This document shows positions 34,713-46,076 of a stretch of DNA of 64,000 nucleotides, one piece after another. Origin of the DNA: Plasmodium brasilianum (Eukaryota > Apicomplexa > Aconoidasida > Haemosporida > Plasmodiidae); assembly GCF_023973825.1 (NCBI RefSeq), contig NC_090123.1:1347501-1411500 (forward strand), read 5' to 3'. The notes below the pieces were generated by a model, which worked only from the letters and a program-made list of their open reading frames with translations, was not told where the DNA came from and ran no database searches. How positions within the stretch are numbered: the first letter of the stretch is position 1; each line of letters opens with the position of its first letter. A program made the position numbers and the translations under genes.

Positions 34713-36178
34713 TTAGTGTCTGTTAAACTTTTTCCTCCTTTTGTTTTTTGTGTTTTTTTTAATTCCCTTTTTTTTCTTTTTGGTCTGTACCCCAATTCTG
34801 TCTTTACGTTTGTACAAATCTTTGCTGTCTTTTGTGTCTTTCATAAATTTTGTAAATTTCGTATTTTTCATATTTTTCATATTTTTCGTATTTTTCATAT
34901 TTTTCATATTTTTCATATTTTTCATATTTTTCGTATTTTTCATATTTTTCATATTTTTCATATTTTTCGTAGTTTTTACGTTTCTTTTATCATTAATGTT
35001 TTTCCTGCCATTTTTTCCGTCCACTAACTTATCATCAGTAGCCTTTGCGTACTTCAAGAAAAAGTTCTGAACATTCAGGCTGTCCAAATTGTCGTCTTTT
35101 TTTAGTTGATCTATTTTTTGTAAATTTTTTTTTTTCTCTAAAGCTTCCTGTTGGTCACGTACTTTAAGTGAGCCAGATTTTTTTTTAAATTTTTTGTTCA
35201 GTCTTTTTAATTTATTTTTTTCTCGTATTTCTGTTATTTCATGTTCTTTTATTATTTTTTGTCTTACCTTTTCCATATGCACATCACTTTTTACCATATC
35301 AGCTAAGAAATCGTATGGTCTATTGAATACAATATTTAAACTTTGTAGTTTTTTTAAAGCCTCTAACATATTTGTATGAGCAAATTTTAACAATTCATTT
35401 TCTCTCTGTTGACATTTTCCAAATAAGTTTACATTTTTCAAATAATAATATTCTGGGCTTGTGATGTCTAATTTTTCCAGCCACTCGCTGTTGTTACTAT
35501 CGTTTATTTGAAGTTTTATTTCATTTAATTTTTTTTCCATACGAGCTTTATTTTCGCTGATCAAGTTTCGCTCATCTGTGAAATTTTCATTTGTGTGCTT
35601 ACCAGTGTGCTTATCGGCATGCTTATCGGCATGCTTATCGGCATGCTTATCGGCATGCTCATCGGTATGCTTATCGGTATGCTCATCGGCATGCTCATCG
35701 GTATGCTCATCGGCATGCTCACCCGAATGCTCACCCGAATGCTCGTCCTTTTTGTTATATGTATCCCCTTCGTCTGCAAATACATCTCTTCCATTTTTTT
35801 CATTGCCCCTTTTTAGGCCACTTTCCCCATTTGAAGTTTTTCCCCTTTCCCTGTTTTTCATTTTTATTTTAAAATTTTTTTTTTTTTTTTTTCTTCCCCT
35901 CCCAGTACTTTCGACGAATTTATGCCACTGCTCAACGAACTAGATGTTTTTATTTTTTTGATAAGCTTACTGATATAATTTGTATCGACCGAAATGGTCT
36001 TTCTCACTTTTACCTTTTTTGCTTGGTTGTTCGCCTTTAACGTTTCCCTTTCCTTTTCGCTTCCTTTTTCGTTCCTCATCCCATTAGTAATTTTTCTTTT
36101 CATTTCGTTAATACCCCCCCCCTTTGTAATTTTGTTTTTTCCCTCCCTACTTCCTATAACTCCTTCTAAATCCTTCAT
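34713..36178 (-). CDS. EBP2: rRNA-processing protein EBP2 (frame broken at an A18 run)
   Basis: EBP2 is a nucleolar factor needed for pre-rRNA processing and 60S subunit assembly. The frame 34713-35861 carries the family core: EWLEKLDITSP, then FNRPYDFLADMVKSDVHMEK with VRQKI, then a Lys-rich coiled coil. The C-terminus is an NMK tandem repeat and a basic tail (KKKKKKGIKKN). The N-terminal part has a HADKHADKHTDEH-type array. An ATG at 36178 opens 104 coding-like codons (MKDLEGVIGSREGKN...) that stop just before 35861, in a different frame. The two frames meet at an 18-A run (35875-35892 on +). Either a one-base homopolymer length error breaks one exon, or a short intron (GTAAAAGTG donor near 36008, ATCTAG acceptor near 35930) joins them. 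ATG 35861 would also give an intact 382-residue protein. Confidence 0.8.
34862..34978 (-). repeat. 9-bp coding repeat, C-terminus of EBP2
   Basis: About thirteen AAN-ATG-AAA units encoding Asn-Met-Lys, Thr-Lys-Asn or similar triplets in frame. It extends the basic tail of the protein. Confidence 0.85.
35598..35748 (-). repeat. 12-bp coding repeat (H-A-D-K / H-T-D-E) in EBP2
   Basis: About twelve 12-bp units, each encoding His, Ala/Thr/Ser, Asp/Gly, Lys/Glu. The tract is highly charged and His-rich, in the disordered N-terminal part of EBP2. Confidence 0.9.
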
Positions 36179-37695
36179 AGCTGTTGATGTTGTTGCTGTT
36201 GCTGTTGCTGTTGCTGTTGATGTTATTGTTGCTTTTGTTGCTGTTGATGCTGTTGATGTTATTGTTGCTTTTGTTGCTGTTGATGCTGTTGATGTTACTA
36301 CTTTTTTTTTTTTTTTTTTTTCTCCATCGCGCAGTCAGTACTCTGGTGAGTGCCGTTTATAATACTTACCGACATAATGAAAAAAAAAAAAAAAAAAAAA
36401 CTAGAAAATAAAACAAAATAATATAAAAAAAAAAAAAAATGTAATGCCTTAGAAATAGGATTAGGAAAGGTATAAAACGTAAAGGAGCGCTTATAAGAGT
36501 GCTAACGTAACATGCATGTTTATACGAGATGAACGTATGAACGTATGAACGTATGAACGTGTAAATTATTTTACGCTTAGTTATGTTTTTATATGCATGA
36601 TATTAAGCGCTTGTAAAATGTAGAAGGGAAAAAAAAATAAAAAATAAAAAACAAAAAGCAATAAAACGATAAAACGATAAAACGATAAAACGGCAAAACG
36701 GCAAAACGGCAAAACGGCAAAACGGCAAAACGGCAAAACGGGTAGAGTAAACTGTAACGTATGCATTGGTCTGTTCCCTTCAGTTCACTACTTTTTGTTC
36801 TCATCTTTTATTTTTATGCATGATACTGGCAAAACAAACCTCAGTTGAATTTTTTTTTTTTTCCTTTTTTCCCTTTTTCGATTTTTAAGTAGGTTATTTC
36901 ATTTTATTCTCTTTTATTCTGCGTTATTTTGTTTTGTTTTATTTCGCTTCATTTCGTTTCATTTCGTTTCATTTTATCTTTTTTTTTTTTTTTTTTTAAA
37001 TCTTTCTGTGGCACCATTTTAAGTTTCCTAGTATATATTTGTAGTCTATTATTATGTATATAATTTAAAAAAAATAAAATATCTGAAGTGCGTATATTTT
37101 TTAAAATATGGCATTATAAATATACATGCGTTTTTAACGTATCAAGAATTCGCTGTTACCAGATTGTCATTATGCAATGCAATATTATTCACGTATATTC
37201 TTTTCTTTACGTACAATTATACATACAAATTATACTTTATACATATATATATATATATATGTATATATACATGTATATATGCATGTATATATGCATGTAT
37301 ATATGCATATATTCATAAAATTGAGAACAGGTAGGCATATTTACAATGCCCCATTCGAGTTTTTCTCCTTGTTAACTTCATAATTAAAACAGCGTATATA
37401 AGCCCAGCATATATCATCCCGAATCATATTGTACTAATCGGAAGTGATAATATGTATGTTCACATGCAACACTGTAGGTAAATTAGTACTTAGAACATTT
37501 TGCTCTAGCGCTTGTTATGTGAAGAACAGAATTGTAAACACGGGGATATTTAGGGAGAGTTGCAGTCAGGAGTGGCCCTTCGTTTGATAACTCGTCTGTT
37601 AACTTGTTAGCGTGTTAACTTGTTAACGTGTTACCCTGTTAACCTGTTAACCCGTTTGTTGGATTTTTTTTTTTTTTTTTTTTTGTCCCACGAAA
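36179..37695. other. Divergent promoter region of EBP2 and RPF2
   Basis: About 1.5 kb between two head-to-head ribosome-assembly genes. Contains TTGCTG/TTGATG trinucleotide-type sequence (36184-36300), a T20 run, an 8-bp repeat of AAAACGAT/AAAACGGC units (about 36655-36740), long poly(dA:dT) and a GTTAAC-rich patch (37595-37660). The trinucleotide tract is open on the minus strand in frame with ATG 36178, so an earlier EBP2 start behind the T20 run is possible but unproven. Confidence 0.55.
36655..36742. repeat. 8-bp AAAACGAT/AAAACGGC repeat
   Basis: About ten tandem octamers, first ATAAAACG and then GCAAAACG, forming a sharp two-block array in the EBP2-RPF2 intergenic region. Confidence 0.9.
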
Positions 37696-38832
37696 ATGTA
37701 CGACGAAAGCAAAGAAGATATCATTGATAGGATAAGAGGAGAGAAAGCAAAAACGAGAAAAGGAAAAGTCATTTTAAAAAAACGAGAAGGAGAATTTCAT
37801 GAAGGCTCGAAGAATTGCTTATTCATAAGTAGCAACAAAAGAACAGAATTGTTAAAAAATTTTATGCAAGATATATATATATTACGTAAACCTTTAACAT
37901 GTTATATGCCGAAATTGCATCAGAATTTATCGAATTTATTGGATAAGATTGACAGTTTAGTGGATATATGTATTTATAATAGCTGTTCTTTTTTTTTTTG
38001 TATATTTTCAACTAAAAAAAATCCATCTAGATTTATTTTAGGAAGATTATATAATAAAAATATTTTGGATTACTATGTTTTTTCTCTAGTCTCTTTTATT
38101 CCATTTCACATATTTCCTTTATCAAAAGAAATTATATCTGATACGAAACCCATTGTCCTAATACAAGGATCATACTTCGACCAAACTGATGTTACCAAAT
38201 ACTTGAAAAATATTTTATTTGATTTTTTTAAACACAGAAATGTGGATTCTTTCACTCGGAATAGTATACAGCGCTTGATAGTTTTGACTGCCTATGAGAG
38301 GATTGTCAGCATTGATAACAACTGCGTTAATGGTACTAGTAATACAAGTAGAGGAGATTCGGGAGAAAACGCTAATAAGTTGGGTAGTGATAATTTAAGT
38401 AGCAGTGTAGGTATCAAAGGTGCTCACACGGACAACGTGGGCATCAACAACGTTGGTGGCAAAAGTAATCGTAGTTACAGGGATGTAGACGGGAAGAACA
38501 AATACGTTATATCATTTCGACAGTACCTACTAAGAAAGGGGGTTTTGAGCCAAACGGACAAGGACATACCAGAATTAGAAGAAATTGGACCGCGCTTTGA
38601 ATTCACATTAGAAAACTACAAAATACCTGACTACCATTTATTTCAGGAAGCTATTAAAAAGGCAGATATCCCTAAAAAGAATAAAATTAAAAAAGTTAAA
38701 GTGGATGAGTTTGGAAATAGCATCAAAAGGGTATATGTTCAAAAGCAGAATTTTACCAAGTTGCACACAAAGCATACTAAAATTCTTAAAAAGACGAATA
38801 AAGTTAATAGCAAAAAGGGGAAACATGAATGA
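37696..38832 (+). CDS. RPF2: Ribosome production factor 2 homologue (Brix domain)
   Basis: RPF2 works with RRS1 to load the 5S RNP (5S rRNA, uL5, uL18) onto pre-60S particles in the nucleolus. 378 residues in one exon start at ATG 37696. The Brix domain spans about residues 30-220, with LFISSNKRTELLKNFMQDIY, LRKPLTCYM, NPSRFILGRLYNKNILDYY, KPIVLIQGSYFDQ and NSIQRLIVLTAYERIV, all in RPF2 order. A Gly/Asn/Ser insert lies at about 213-265. The C-terminus is basic (KKNKIKKVKVDEFG... KVNSKKGKHE), as in family members. It is head-to-head with EBP2, another 60S assembly factor. Confidence 0.92.
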   Translation: MYDESKEDIIDRIRGEKAKTRKGKVILKKREGEFHEGSKNCLFISSNKRTELLKNFMQDIYILRKPLTCYMPKLHQNLSNLLDKIDSLVDICIYNSCSFFFCIFSTKKNPSRFILGRLYNKNILDYYVFSLVSFIPFHIFPLSKEIISDTKPIVLIQGSYFDQTDVTKYLKNILFDFFKHRNVDSFTRNSIQRLIVLTAYERIVSIDNNCVNGTSNTSRGDSGENANKLGSDNLSSSVGIKGAHTDNVGINNVGGKSNRSYRDVDGKNKYVISFRQYLLRKGVLSQTDKDIPELEEIGPRFEFTLENYKIPDYHLFQEAIKKADIPKKNKIKKVKVDEFGNSIKRVYVQKQNFTKLHTKHTKILKKTNKVNSKKGKHE

Positions 38833-39569
38833 GCGACTTCCAGTACATGTAGTACATATATCCAAGTACAGCCCACACGAGATGGGTAAACTGTTACACG
38901 AACGTGTTGTATATACGTACATGTGAACATCGGTATATATACACCCACACATATATATATATATATATGTATATATACTACTCACCTGTACACGTACAAA
39001 TGAAGCGAACAAACGACATATTATTTGGTATGTACAATTTTCATACGTGTTCAGGCCTTAAGCAGGAACAGGCAAATTTTAATATCTATAAATATTTATA
39101 TTTTACATTTCAGAAAAGAAGCTACACATTAGGCTTTTATTTTTGGCCTGCCCTTAACATGATAATTTATGTGTGTAAATTCGGTTCTTACGATTTTTTT
39201 CAGTTTATTTATTCTGCTTTATTTTGCTTCATCTTCTTTCGCTTTTGCTTTTGCTTTTTTTTTTTTTTTTTTTTTATTTTTACTAAATATGTTGTTTTTA
39301 AGAAGTTAAACAAAAAAAAAAATGTTATACACACATATGTGTGCACAATATGTGTTTATACGACGTATTAACAAAAATGTTAACTTGCAGGCAACAATAA
39401 AAGGTTCACATGGAGTGCTCGTATGCTCGCGCATGCGCGTGCACACACACACACACACCTTCACATGTACTTATATACATACGTATATGTGTGCGCATAC
39501 ATGTATACTCCCCGTATGAAGAATACTAGGGCAGTATTCCTGTGCGTCAACTGAACCAACAGATCGATT
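38833..39569. other. Convergent intergenic region (RPF2 / CstF2-like)
   Basis: About 740 bp between two 3' ends. Simple TATATA and CACACA sequence and a T run. The open frame 38904-39371 ends in Phe-rich sequence and has no recognisable feature. Confidence 0.6.
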
Positions 39570-41507
39570 CTAAATCGGCCCATTAACACTGTGCCCTTGA
39601 CTCCTCAGGGACTTCCTTATGGATAAGACACGCAATATTTGTTCGTTGCTCCAGTTCAACATATCAGCATATTTACTTTTTAAAATATTTCGAAGAATGC
39701 TTTTTTGATTAATTACTTCTTTTATTAAATCTTCTTCTGCATGTGGAATATCATTTAAGGTCACTTTCAATTTATTTAAAAGCATTTTTAAATGTTCATT
39801 CATCATTGTATTATTATCATCTGTTTTATTCATTTCGTTATTTACATTTATATTAATATTTACATTTTTTACTCTGATCGTCTTTTCGTCATTTATCTCT
39901 TCTTCATTATTCCTATCTATTAGTTTAATTCCTCTTCGTTGATTGTTGCTATATTTTTTTATCTTATTAATAAGTTTTTTCCCATACGCTACATGTTGGT
40001 TATCATCCTTGTGTACATTCGATTCATTAACAAGCTTTTCTTGCATATCTTCATTTCGTTTATCATTTGCTCCATTTGTTCCACTGCCTCTTCTATCATA
40101 ATATTTGCACTTGTCCATAGTTACTTCAGTTGAGTGCACATGTTCGATGTAACAATTGGATATATCATTTGTATTTCTGTTTTGCTCATAATTTGGTATA
40201 TCATACATATCACGATTAGTCCATGCCAGCACTCCATCATGCATAACTTTGGGCGATTCGTTCTTCAAGTTTTGTAGCTCGTCATGCAGTTCGTTATCAA
40301 GCTCATTACGCACTGCGTTATGCACCATATCCCTTTCTTTATTCTGATCTTCATTAAACGACTCATTTTTCGTTTTCGCACTTGCACCTCCACCATACAA
40401 TGGACGCGTGTTAGACCTCAATTGACTGGCAATGAGATTCCTTTTCCTGTGCGCACCATTGCTGTTACCATTGTCATTACCTCCCCTAAATCTATCGCTA
40501 GGTCTATCGCTGTACTTATCGCTAGGTCTATCGCTGTACTTATCGCTACATCTATCACTGTACTTATCGCTACATCTATCACTGTACCTATCGCTATGCC
40601 TATCGCTATGCCTATCGCTATGCCTATAGCCATGCCTATCGCTATGCCTATCGTTGTGCCTATCGCTGTACTTATCGTTGTATCCATCTCTATAACCGTC
40701 GTTGTACTTTCCCTTGTCGAGGGTGTATCCCTCGTAATCCCCTTCAGCAAGGGAATTAGTCTTTTCTTGCATATATGTTGTTACCCATTCTGCATTACCA
40801 TAATGACAAAACCTGTCATCTATCTGTGTATTTGCTTCTACGTCAATCCCTCTGTCTATATCATTGTTGGTGTTCATTCCATAAAAACTATTACCTTTAT
40901 TCTTGGTGAAATCATTTTTTGCATTACTGTAAAGATGTTTTTGCTTTTTTGTGCTAAACATATCTGTAGATCCTTTTTTTTTTGCGTATTTTTGGACAAA
41001 TTGATTATTCATACTTTTGTTACTGTTATAATTGTACGTATTATGGTAAAGAGAAACTGATGTGTTATTATAATTCTTATAATTTACATATTTATTTTTG
41101 TTTATTTTGTTGGAGTAAACATTCATTTCTTTACTAATACCTGTGGAAGGAGCTACTCGGTTAAATGCATTGAGATGCACAGTTTTGTTCGTCATATGAT
41201 TCTTCTTTTTTGACACATCAGTATTGTTACACCCAATAAAGTGGTTAATATTTCCGCCAAGGAAGTTACTTCCTTGAGTGTTACTTCCTCTGGGGTTACC
41301 TCCTCTTGTGCTACTTCCATGAGTGTTACTGCCGTGAATACTGCCAATGCTTCCTCCTCCAGTATTCTTGAAATCATCGGAATCTTCCTTATGTCCGCTT
41401 CTACTAGTACTATTAAAAGAATTGGTAAATTTTCCATAATATTTATTCCTCATGTTATTTCTATTATTAGTATGACTGCTGCCATTTAACATTTCATTCG
41501 TTTTAGA

Positions 41508-41543
<36 letters not shown>

Positions 41544-43432
41544 CCCTATATGTGTGCTAATGTTACTACTGTTATATTTATCATAATACAATTTTTTATT
41601 ATTATTTATTTGATGACTATATTTTAGTTCTTCTAAAATATTATTCGAATCATCCATCATTATTCTTTTCTTTTCATTTAACGGAATGGTACTATCATTA
41701 ATTTCATTTATATGAAAATCCGTTCTGTTCCTTCTTATACCTTTTTTTCCAAAATTGTCTACATATATAAAAGGTTTAGACTGCTCTTCAAAATATTCAT
41801 AATGATTCCCCTCATATGGAGCTGCTTCCTCCGGTTCATTAGTCTTATGCATATGCATATACGAACTCGTATCCATGTTCATATGCATATTCATCTTCAC
41901 CCCTGTCCATATCTTATTTCCCCCCTGTTCTGTTTCTTTTTCATTTCCTCCCTCCTGACCTTGCATGTTCGACATATTAGACATCTTAGATGTGCCACCT
42001 ACCACTATCTCTACTTCCTCCTCATCATCATATGGCTCCCCCCCTTTTGACGTGTACAAATACTGAAAATTATCTTTAATTTTATAAAAACGGCTAAGAC
42101 TAATTTCTTCATCATTTAATTGATAAATGTCTACGTTTAAAATTCCAAGAAGAAAAAGAGCATGAACTAGAGAATAATATATGGTTTTATTTTCATTTAA
42201 CATCTTAATAGCTGTTTGAGGAGATAATCTTACTAATTCTTGTAGTTTATTTATTAACAAAACAATATCATACATATTCATATTATCTATTATGGATTTC
42301 CCATACCTTGTTATATTTCCCTTTTCATTTATTATTTCGATTTTCCCTTTTTTTTTGGTCATTAACTTTTTACTGTTCCGTATGTTCCTTTCTCTGGTTT
42401 CTTCCCTAACAAGAATGGAATCACAAGCATTGCTATCATCGAATCTATCATCGTTGCTATCACCATTACCATCATTTTCATTTGTACCTGCATCATGCAT
42501 ACTTACATTAGAGCTATATTTGTAGCTTCCATACAACCCTTTCTCGTGGTTTACTCCTTCCCTTTCGATTTCTTCTGTATCATTTACATTATCCTCTTCA
42601 ATTAAGTCAATCCATATGGAGCTATTTTCAAGACAGTTTTTTTCAACAAAGGATCCAACATCTTCTTCATTTACCTGTTCGTTTACTCTTTCTCTTCCTT
42701 TCAAACGCAAATACCCGTGGCAACTTTTCACCCCAAACTGCGTTCTCTTCAGCCTAATAAAATGGAAGTAGTAACAAATGGACCTAGTAGCACATATCGA
42801 AGCACGAAATTTCGAACAATGGAAATAGGATCTTTTTGTTCTTCCTTACCTGCAGTATGTTAGTTCATACTTTGGCGAAAAATATTCTCTTAATTTATCT
42901 TCTGTTACGTCAAAAGGTAGATTAGATACTACAAAGAAAAAAAAAAAAAAAAAAAAAAAAAGAAGCAAAGGAATGGTTAACAATGAATTTGAGTCAAAAT
43001 ACTTAACAACTTGGAAACAACGAACATTTTATTTTGAATGGAGAAAAAATGTGTATACATGCCAAAATAGCACACAAATGCAAGTGCCCAAAAGCTATAA
43101 TTTTCCAAAGACTCATGTAGGGCGTATTGGGAGTAAGATTTAAGTATATACGTAACTCTACATATATATACATATATATACATACATATACATACATATA
43201 CATATATATACAAACATATACATATATATACATACATATACATATATATACATACATATACATATATATATATACATATATATATGTACAATTATACCTT
43301 AGCGAAATTTAAAAATGTATACATTTAAAAAAAAAAAAAAAATACTTCCTCAAATAATAGCATGTGGATGAACAAAACAAATGGAAAGAAGTACTCACCA
43401 AAATATAGCTTTGTATCTGAACATTCTACCAT
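39570..43432 (-). CDS. CstF-64 / Rna15-like 3'-end processing factor
   Basis: CstF-64 binds the GU-rich element downstream of poly(A) sites and is bridged to CstF-77 through its hinge. Three exons, 43399-43432, 42850-42928 and 39570-42753, join in phase to give about 1,098 residues. Residues 9-60 are an RRM ([20 protein letters not shown]; then [11 protein letters not shown]). About 190-247 matches the CstF2 hinge: [20 protein letters not shown], then [22 protein letters not shown]. The last 60 residues match the CstF C-terminal three-helix domain ([16 protein letters not shown] then [13 protein letters not shown]). Between hinge and C-terminus lie some 750 residues of low complexity: an Asn run, a [12 protein letters not shown] tract, and an SDRHSDRY array. 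Yeast and human proteins are 300-600 residues. The assignment rests on domain order recalled from the family. Confidence 0.72.
40495..40700 (-). repeat. 12-bp coding repeat (S-D-R-H/Y) in CstF2-like gene
   Basis: About 16 tandem 12-bp units encoding Ser/Asn, Asp, Arg/Lys and His/Tyr/Cys/Pro. RS-like and charged. It falls in the low-complexity region between the hinge and C-terminal domains. Confidence 0.9.
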
Positions 43433-43734
43433 TTAGATGAAGCTTCTTTAGGCATATATTAACAAGTCTACTTTGTTAGTCTCTATCAAAAGCAAAGACG
43501 CAAAACGATGCATTCGTATTAGTAGCTGTAGGCAGAAGATGGTTAAATGACTGAACCGCGTTTTTCCTTTTATTCACATCTTTTCCTTTCACTGGGCAGT
43601 TCGAGAAAAAATGGGAGCAAAATTTAAAACAAAAAATTTAAAACAAAAAATTAAAAACAAAAAATTAAATATAAAAAATAACGAAATAACGAAATAACGA
43701 AATAACAAAATAACGAAATAACAAAATACGAATA

Positions 43735-43905
43735 AAAAATAAAATAGATAAAATACGAATAAAAAATAAAATAGATAAAATACGAATAAAAAATAAAATA
43801 GATAAAATACGAATAAAAGATAAAATAGATAAAATACGAATAAAAGATAAAATAGATAAAATACGAATAAAAAATAAAATAGATAAAATACGAATAAAAA
43901 ATTCG
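43735..43905. repeat. 27-bp A-rich repeat
   Basis: About six copies of a 27-bp unit ACGAATAAAAAATAAAATAG followed by ATAAAAT, preceded by ACGAAATA units. Confidence 0.88.
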
Positions 43906-44085
43906 AAATTCGAAAAAACTTAAAAAATAGTAAAAAAAGCTGTGAAGTTCAGGTAAAAAAAAAAAAAAATTTTAAGTATGCTAAAAATTCATTTTACTTT
44001 CGCTCTTTTTTATTACATTATATTTTTATTGGGGATCCATAAATTGTTGTAAGAGAATAATAAAGGAAAAAAATATAAAAAAATT

Positions 44086-44572
44086 ATGATATTACAAAAT
44101 TATGATATCACAAAATTATGATATTACAAAATTATGATATTACAAAATTATGATGTTACAAAATTATGATATTACAAAATTATGATATTACAAAATTATG
44201 ATATTACAAAATTATGATATTACAAAATTATGATATTACAAAATTATGATATTACAAAATTATGATATTACAAAATTATGATATTACAAAATTATGATAT
44301 TACAAAATTATGATATTACAAAATTATGATATTACAAAATTATGATATTACAAAATTATGATGTTACAAAATTATGATATTACAAAATTATGATGTTACA
44401 AAATTATGATATTACAGAATTATGATATTACAAAATTATGATGTTACAAAATTATGATATTACAAAATTATGATATTACAAAATTATGATATTACAAAAT
44501 TATGATATTACAAAATTATGATGTTACAAAATTATGATATTACAAAATTATGATGTTACAAAATTATAAAAT
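44086..44572. repeat. 16-bp AAAATTATGATATTAC satellite
   Basis: About 30 uninterrupted copies of AAAATTATGATATTAC. Almost the only variants are GATGTTAC (about six copies) and single-base changes. No spacers, so not a CRISPR array. Confidence 0.96.
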
Positions 44573-44980
44573 TATACGTGTTATAAATAGTACTTACATT
44601 GCAAACGTTAAAAAGATGTAAGTACCACAAATATATGAACAATGTGCATGCCCTTTTTTTATATTTTTCTTTTTCCTTTTTTTTCTATGAACATTTTTAA
44701 CCTTTTTTTACAGTAAGCGCGTAAAAAAGATAAAACATTTGTTTTTCCTATTCTCGTTTCACAATTCATTCATTTATTTATTTGTTTATTCGTTCGCTCA
44801 TTCGTTAGTTTATTCTTTCGTTTGTTCATTTATATTGTGTTATTATTTTTTGCGAGAATCAAACATTCACGTCTTTTCTTTTAATATTTTTAATAACACT
44901 GTGTTAAAAATGTAAGATTATGTACATAATACATGTACTTAATTATTTTCAAAAACAGTTTAATTCTGTTACAATTTTGA

Positions 44981-45420
44981 ATGGATTGTAGGCAGTTAGT
45001 TGGGCAAATACTGATGTTTAGTTTATTCAAAATGGTACTAAGTAGGTACAAGCATTCATATATATATGTATGTATCTATGTATCTATATATCTATATATC
45101 CATATATGCTTATAACACTTTTGTCCAAATCTTAGATATGCATAACTTGGAACATATTAGGTGAAAAGAAAAGTAAGGATTCTTGTAGAGTTGAAAAGTG
45201 GGAATAATTTAAAAGTATATAGGCACATATATATATATACATATATATGTGTATTTTTTTTTTTTTTTATTAACACAAGTAAGTTCATATCAAACATGAC
45301 CAAATTATTATACCGAAACAGCTGTATAAATAATACAAAGCGAACATGTTTGAACAATTGTATGTCGCTTTTTGCACACATCTTTGCAGTAGTGGCAGGT
45401 TTGACATGATATGTACACAA
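44981..45420 (+). CDS. Possible small spliced membrane-protein gene, exons unresolved
   Basis: ATG 44981 opens 18 codons (MDCRQLVGQILMFSLFKM) that end at a GTACTAAG donor (45035). A further piece after AATCTTAG at 45135 reads ICITWNIL in phase, and another near 45285-45410 reads MTKLLYRNSC and SLFAHIFAVVAGL in one frame. The MDxxxQ start followed by hydrophobic segments is reminiscent of small ER proteins such as signal peptidase subunit 1, but I cannot show homology and the splice path is not unique. Treat it as a locus with coding signal only. Confidence 0.2.
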
Positions 45421-46076
45421 TTGTAATATTTTTTAATGTGCCATATCCAACTGTTATAATATACATTTGCATATATACATATGTATATATTTCTATTTAT
45501 TTATTAATGTGTAGTTGAAGTAGTTCATAAATATGATACAAATATGTAGCAATTTTATAAAATACCCGTGTACCGCACATTACTAAACCTCATTGTTAAT
45601 AATATGAAATGAAAAAAAAAAAAAAAAATTGGAAAATTCGTATATATAACATGATACAATGTTTATTTTATTTTATAATCGTCACACAATATTGCTGTTT
45701 CCAAATGAAAAAAATTGCACACATACGTAGGCACGTGTATGTATATATTTATATAATGGCACAAGTACATATATATACCGATTTGCATATACTTATTAAC
45801 ATGTACATATATATTCGTACGTACATATGCTACTGTAATATTGTTAAATTATGTCGCAGGAAATTCAATAAAGTGTTATTTCTTTGGGCTTGTTCAAAGT
45901 GCTCTTTTTATTTTTGAAACGACTGTAATATTTTAGTGCTTTTAATAAAAATTTATTTAAATAAAAGAAGGTTAAAAAGAAAAAAAGAGCAATGTAAAAA
46001 ACTTAAATTATATGTAATAGAACGAAAAATATGTTAACCGAAATGAACTATTACCTTTTTATCTATACACAAATAA

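Larger units (their letters stand above)
43433..46076. other. Intergenic with large minisatellites and a possible small gene
   Basis: Lies between the start of the CstF2-like gene (-) and the 3' end of the next minus gene. Contains a 27-bp repeat (43735-43905), a 16-bp satellite (44088-44570) and a possible small + strand gene beginning at 44981. Further exon-like pieces near 45285-45405 and 45650-45950 may belong to it; I could not assemble them. Confidence 0.5.

Noticed and set aside
44086..44572. CRISPR-like array
   Set aside because: The 16-bp units are directly adjacent, with no unique spacers, and the host is a eukaryote. It is a satellite.
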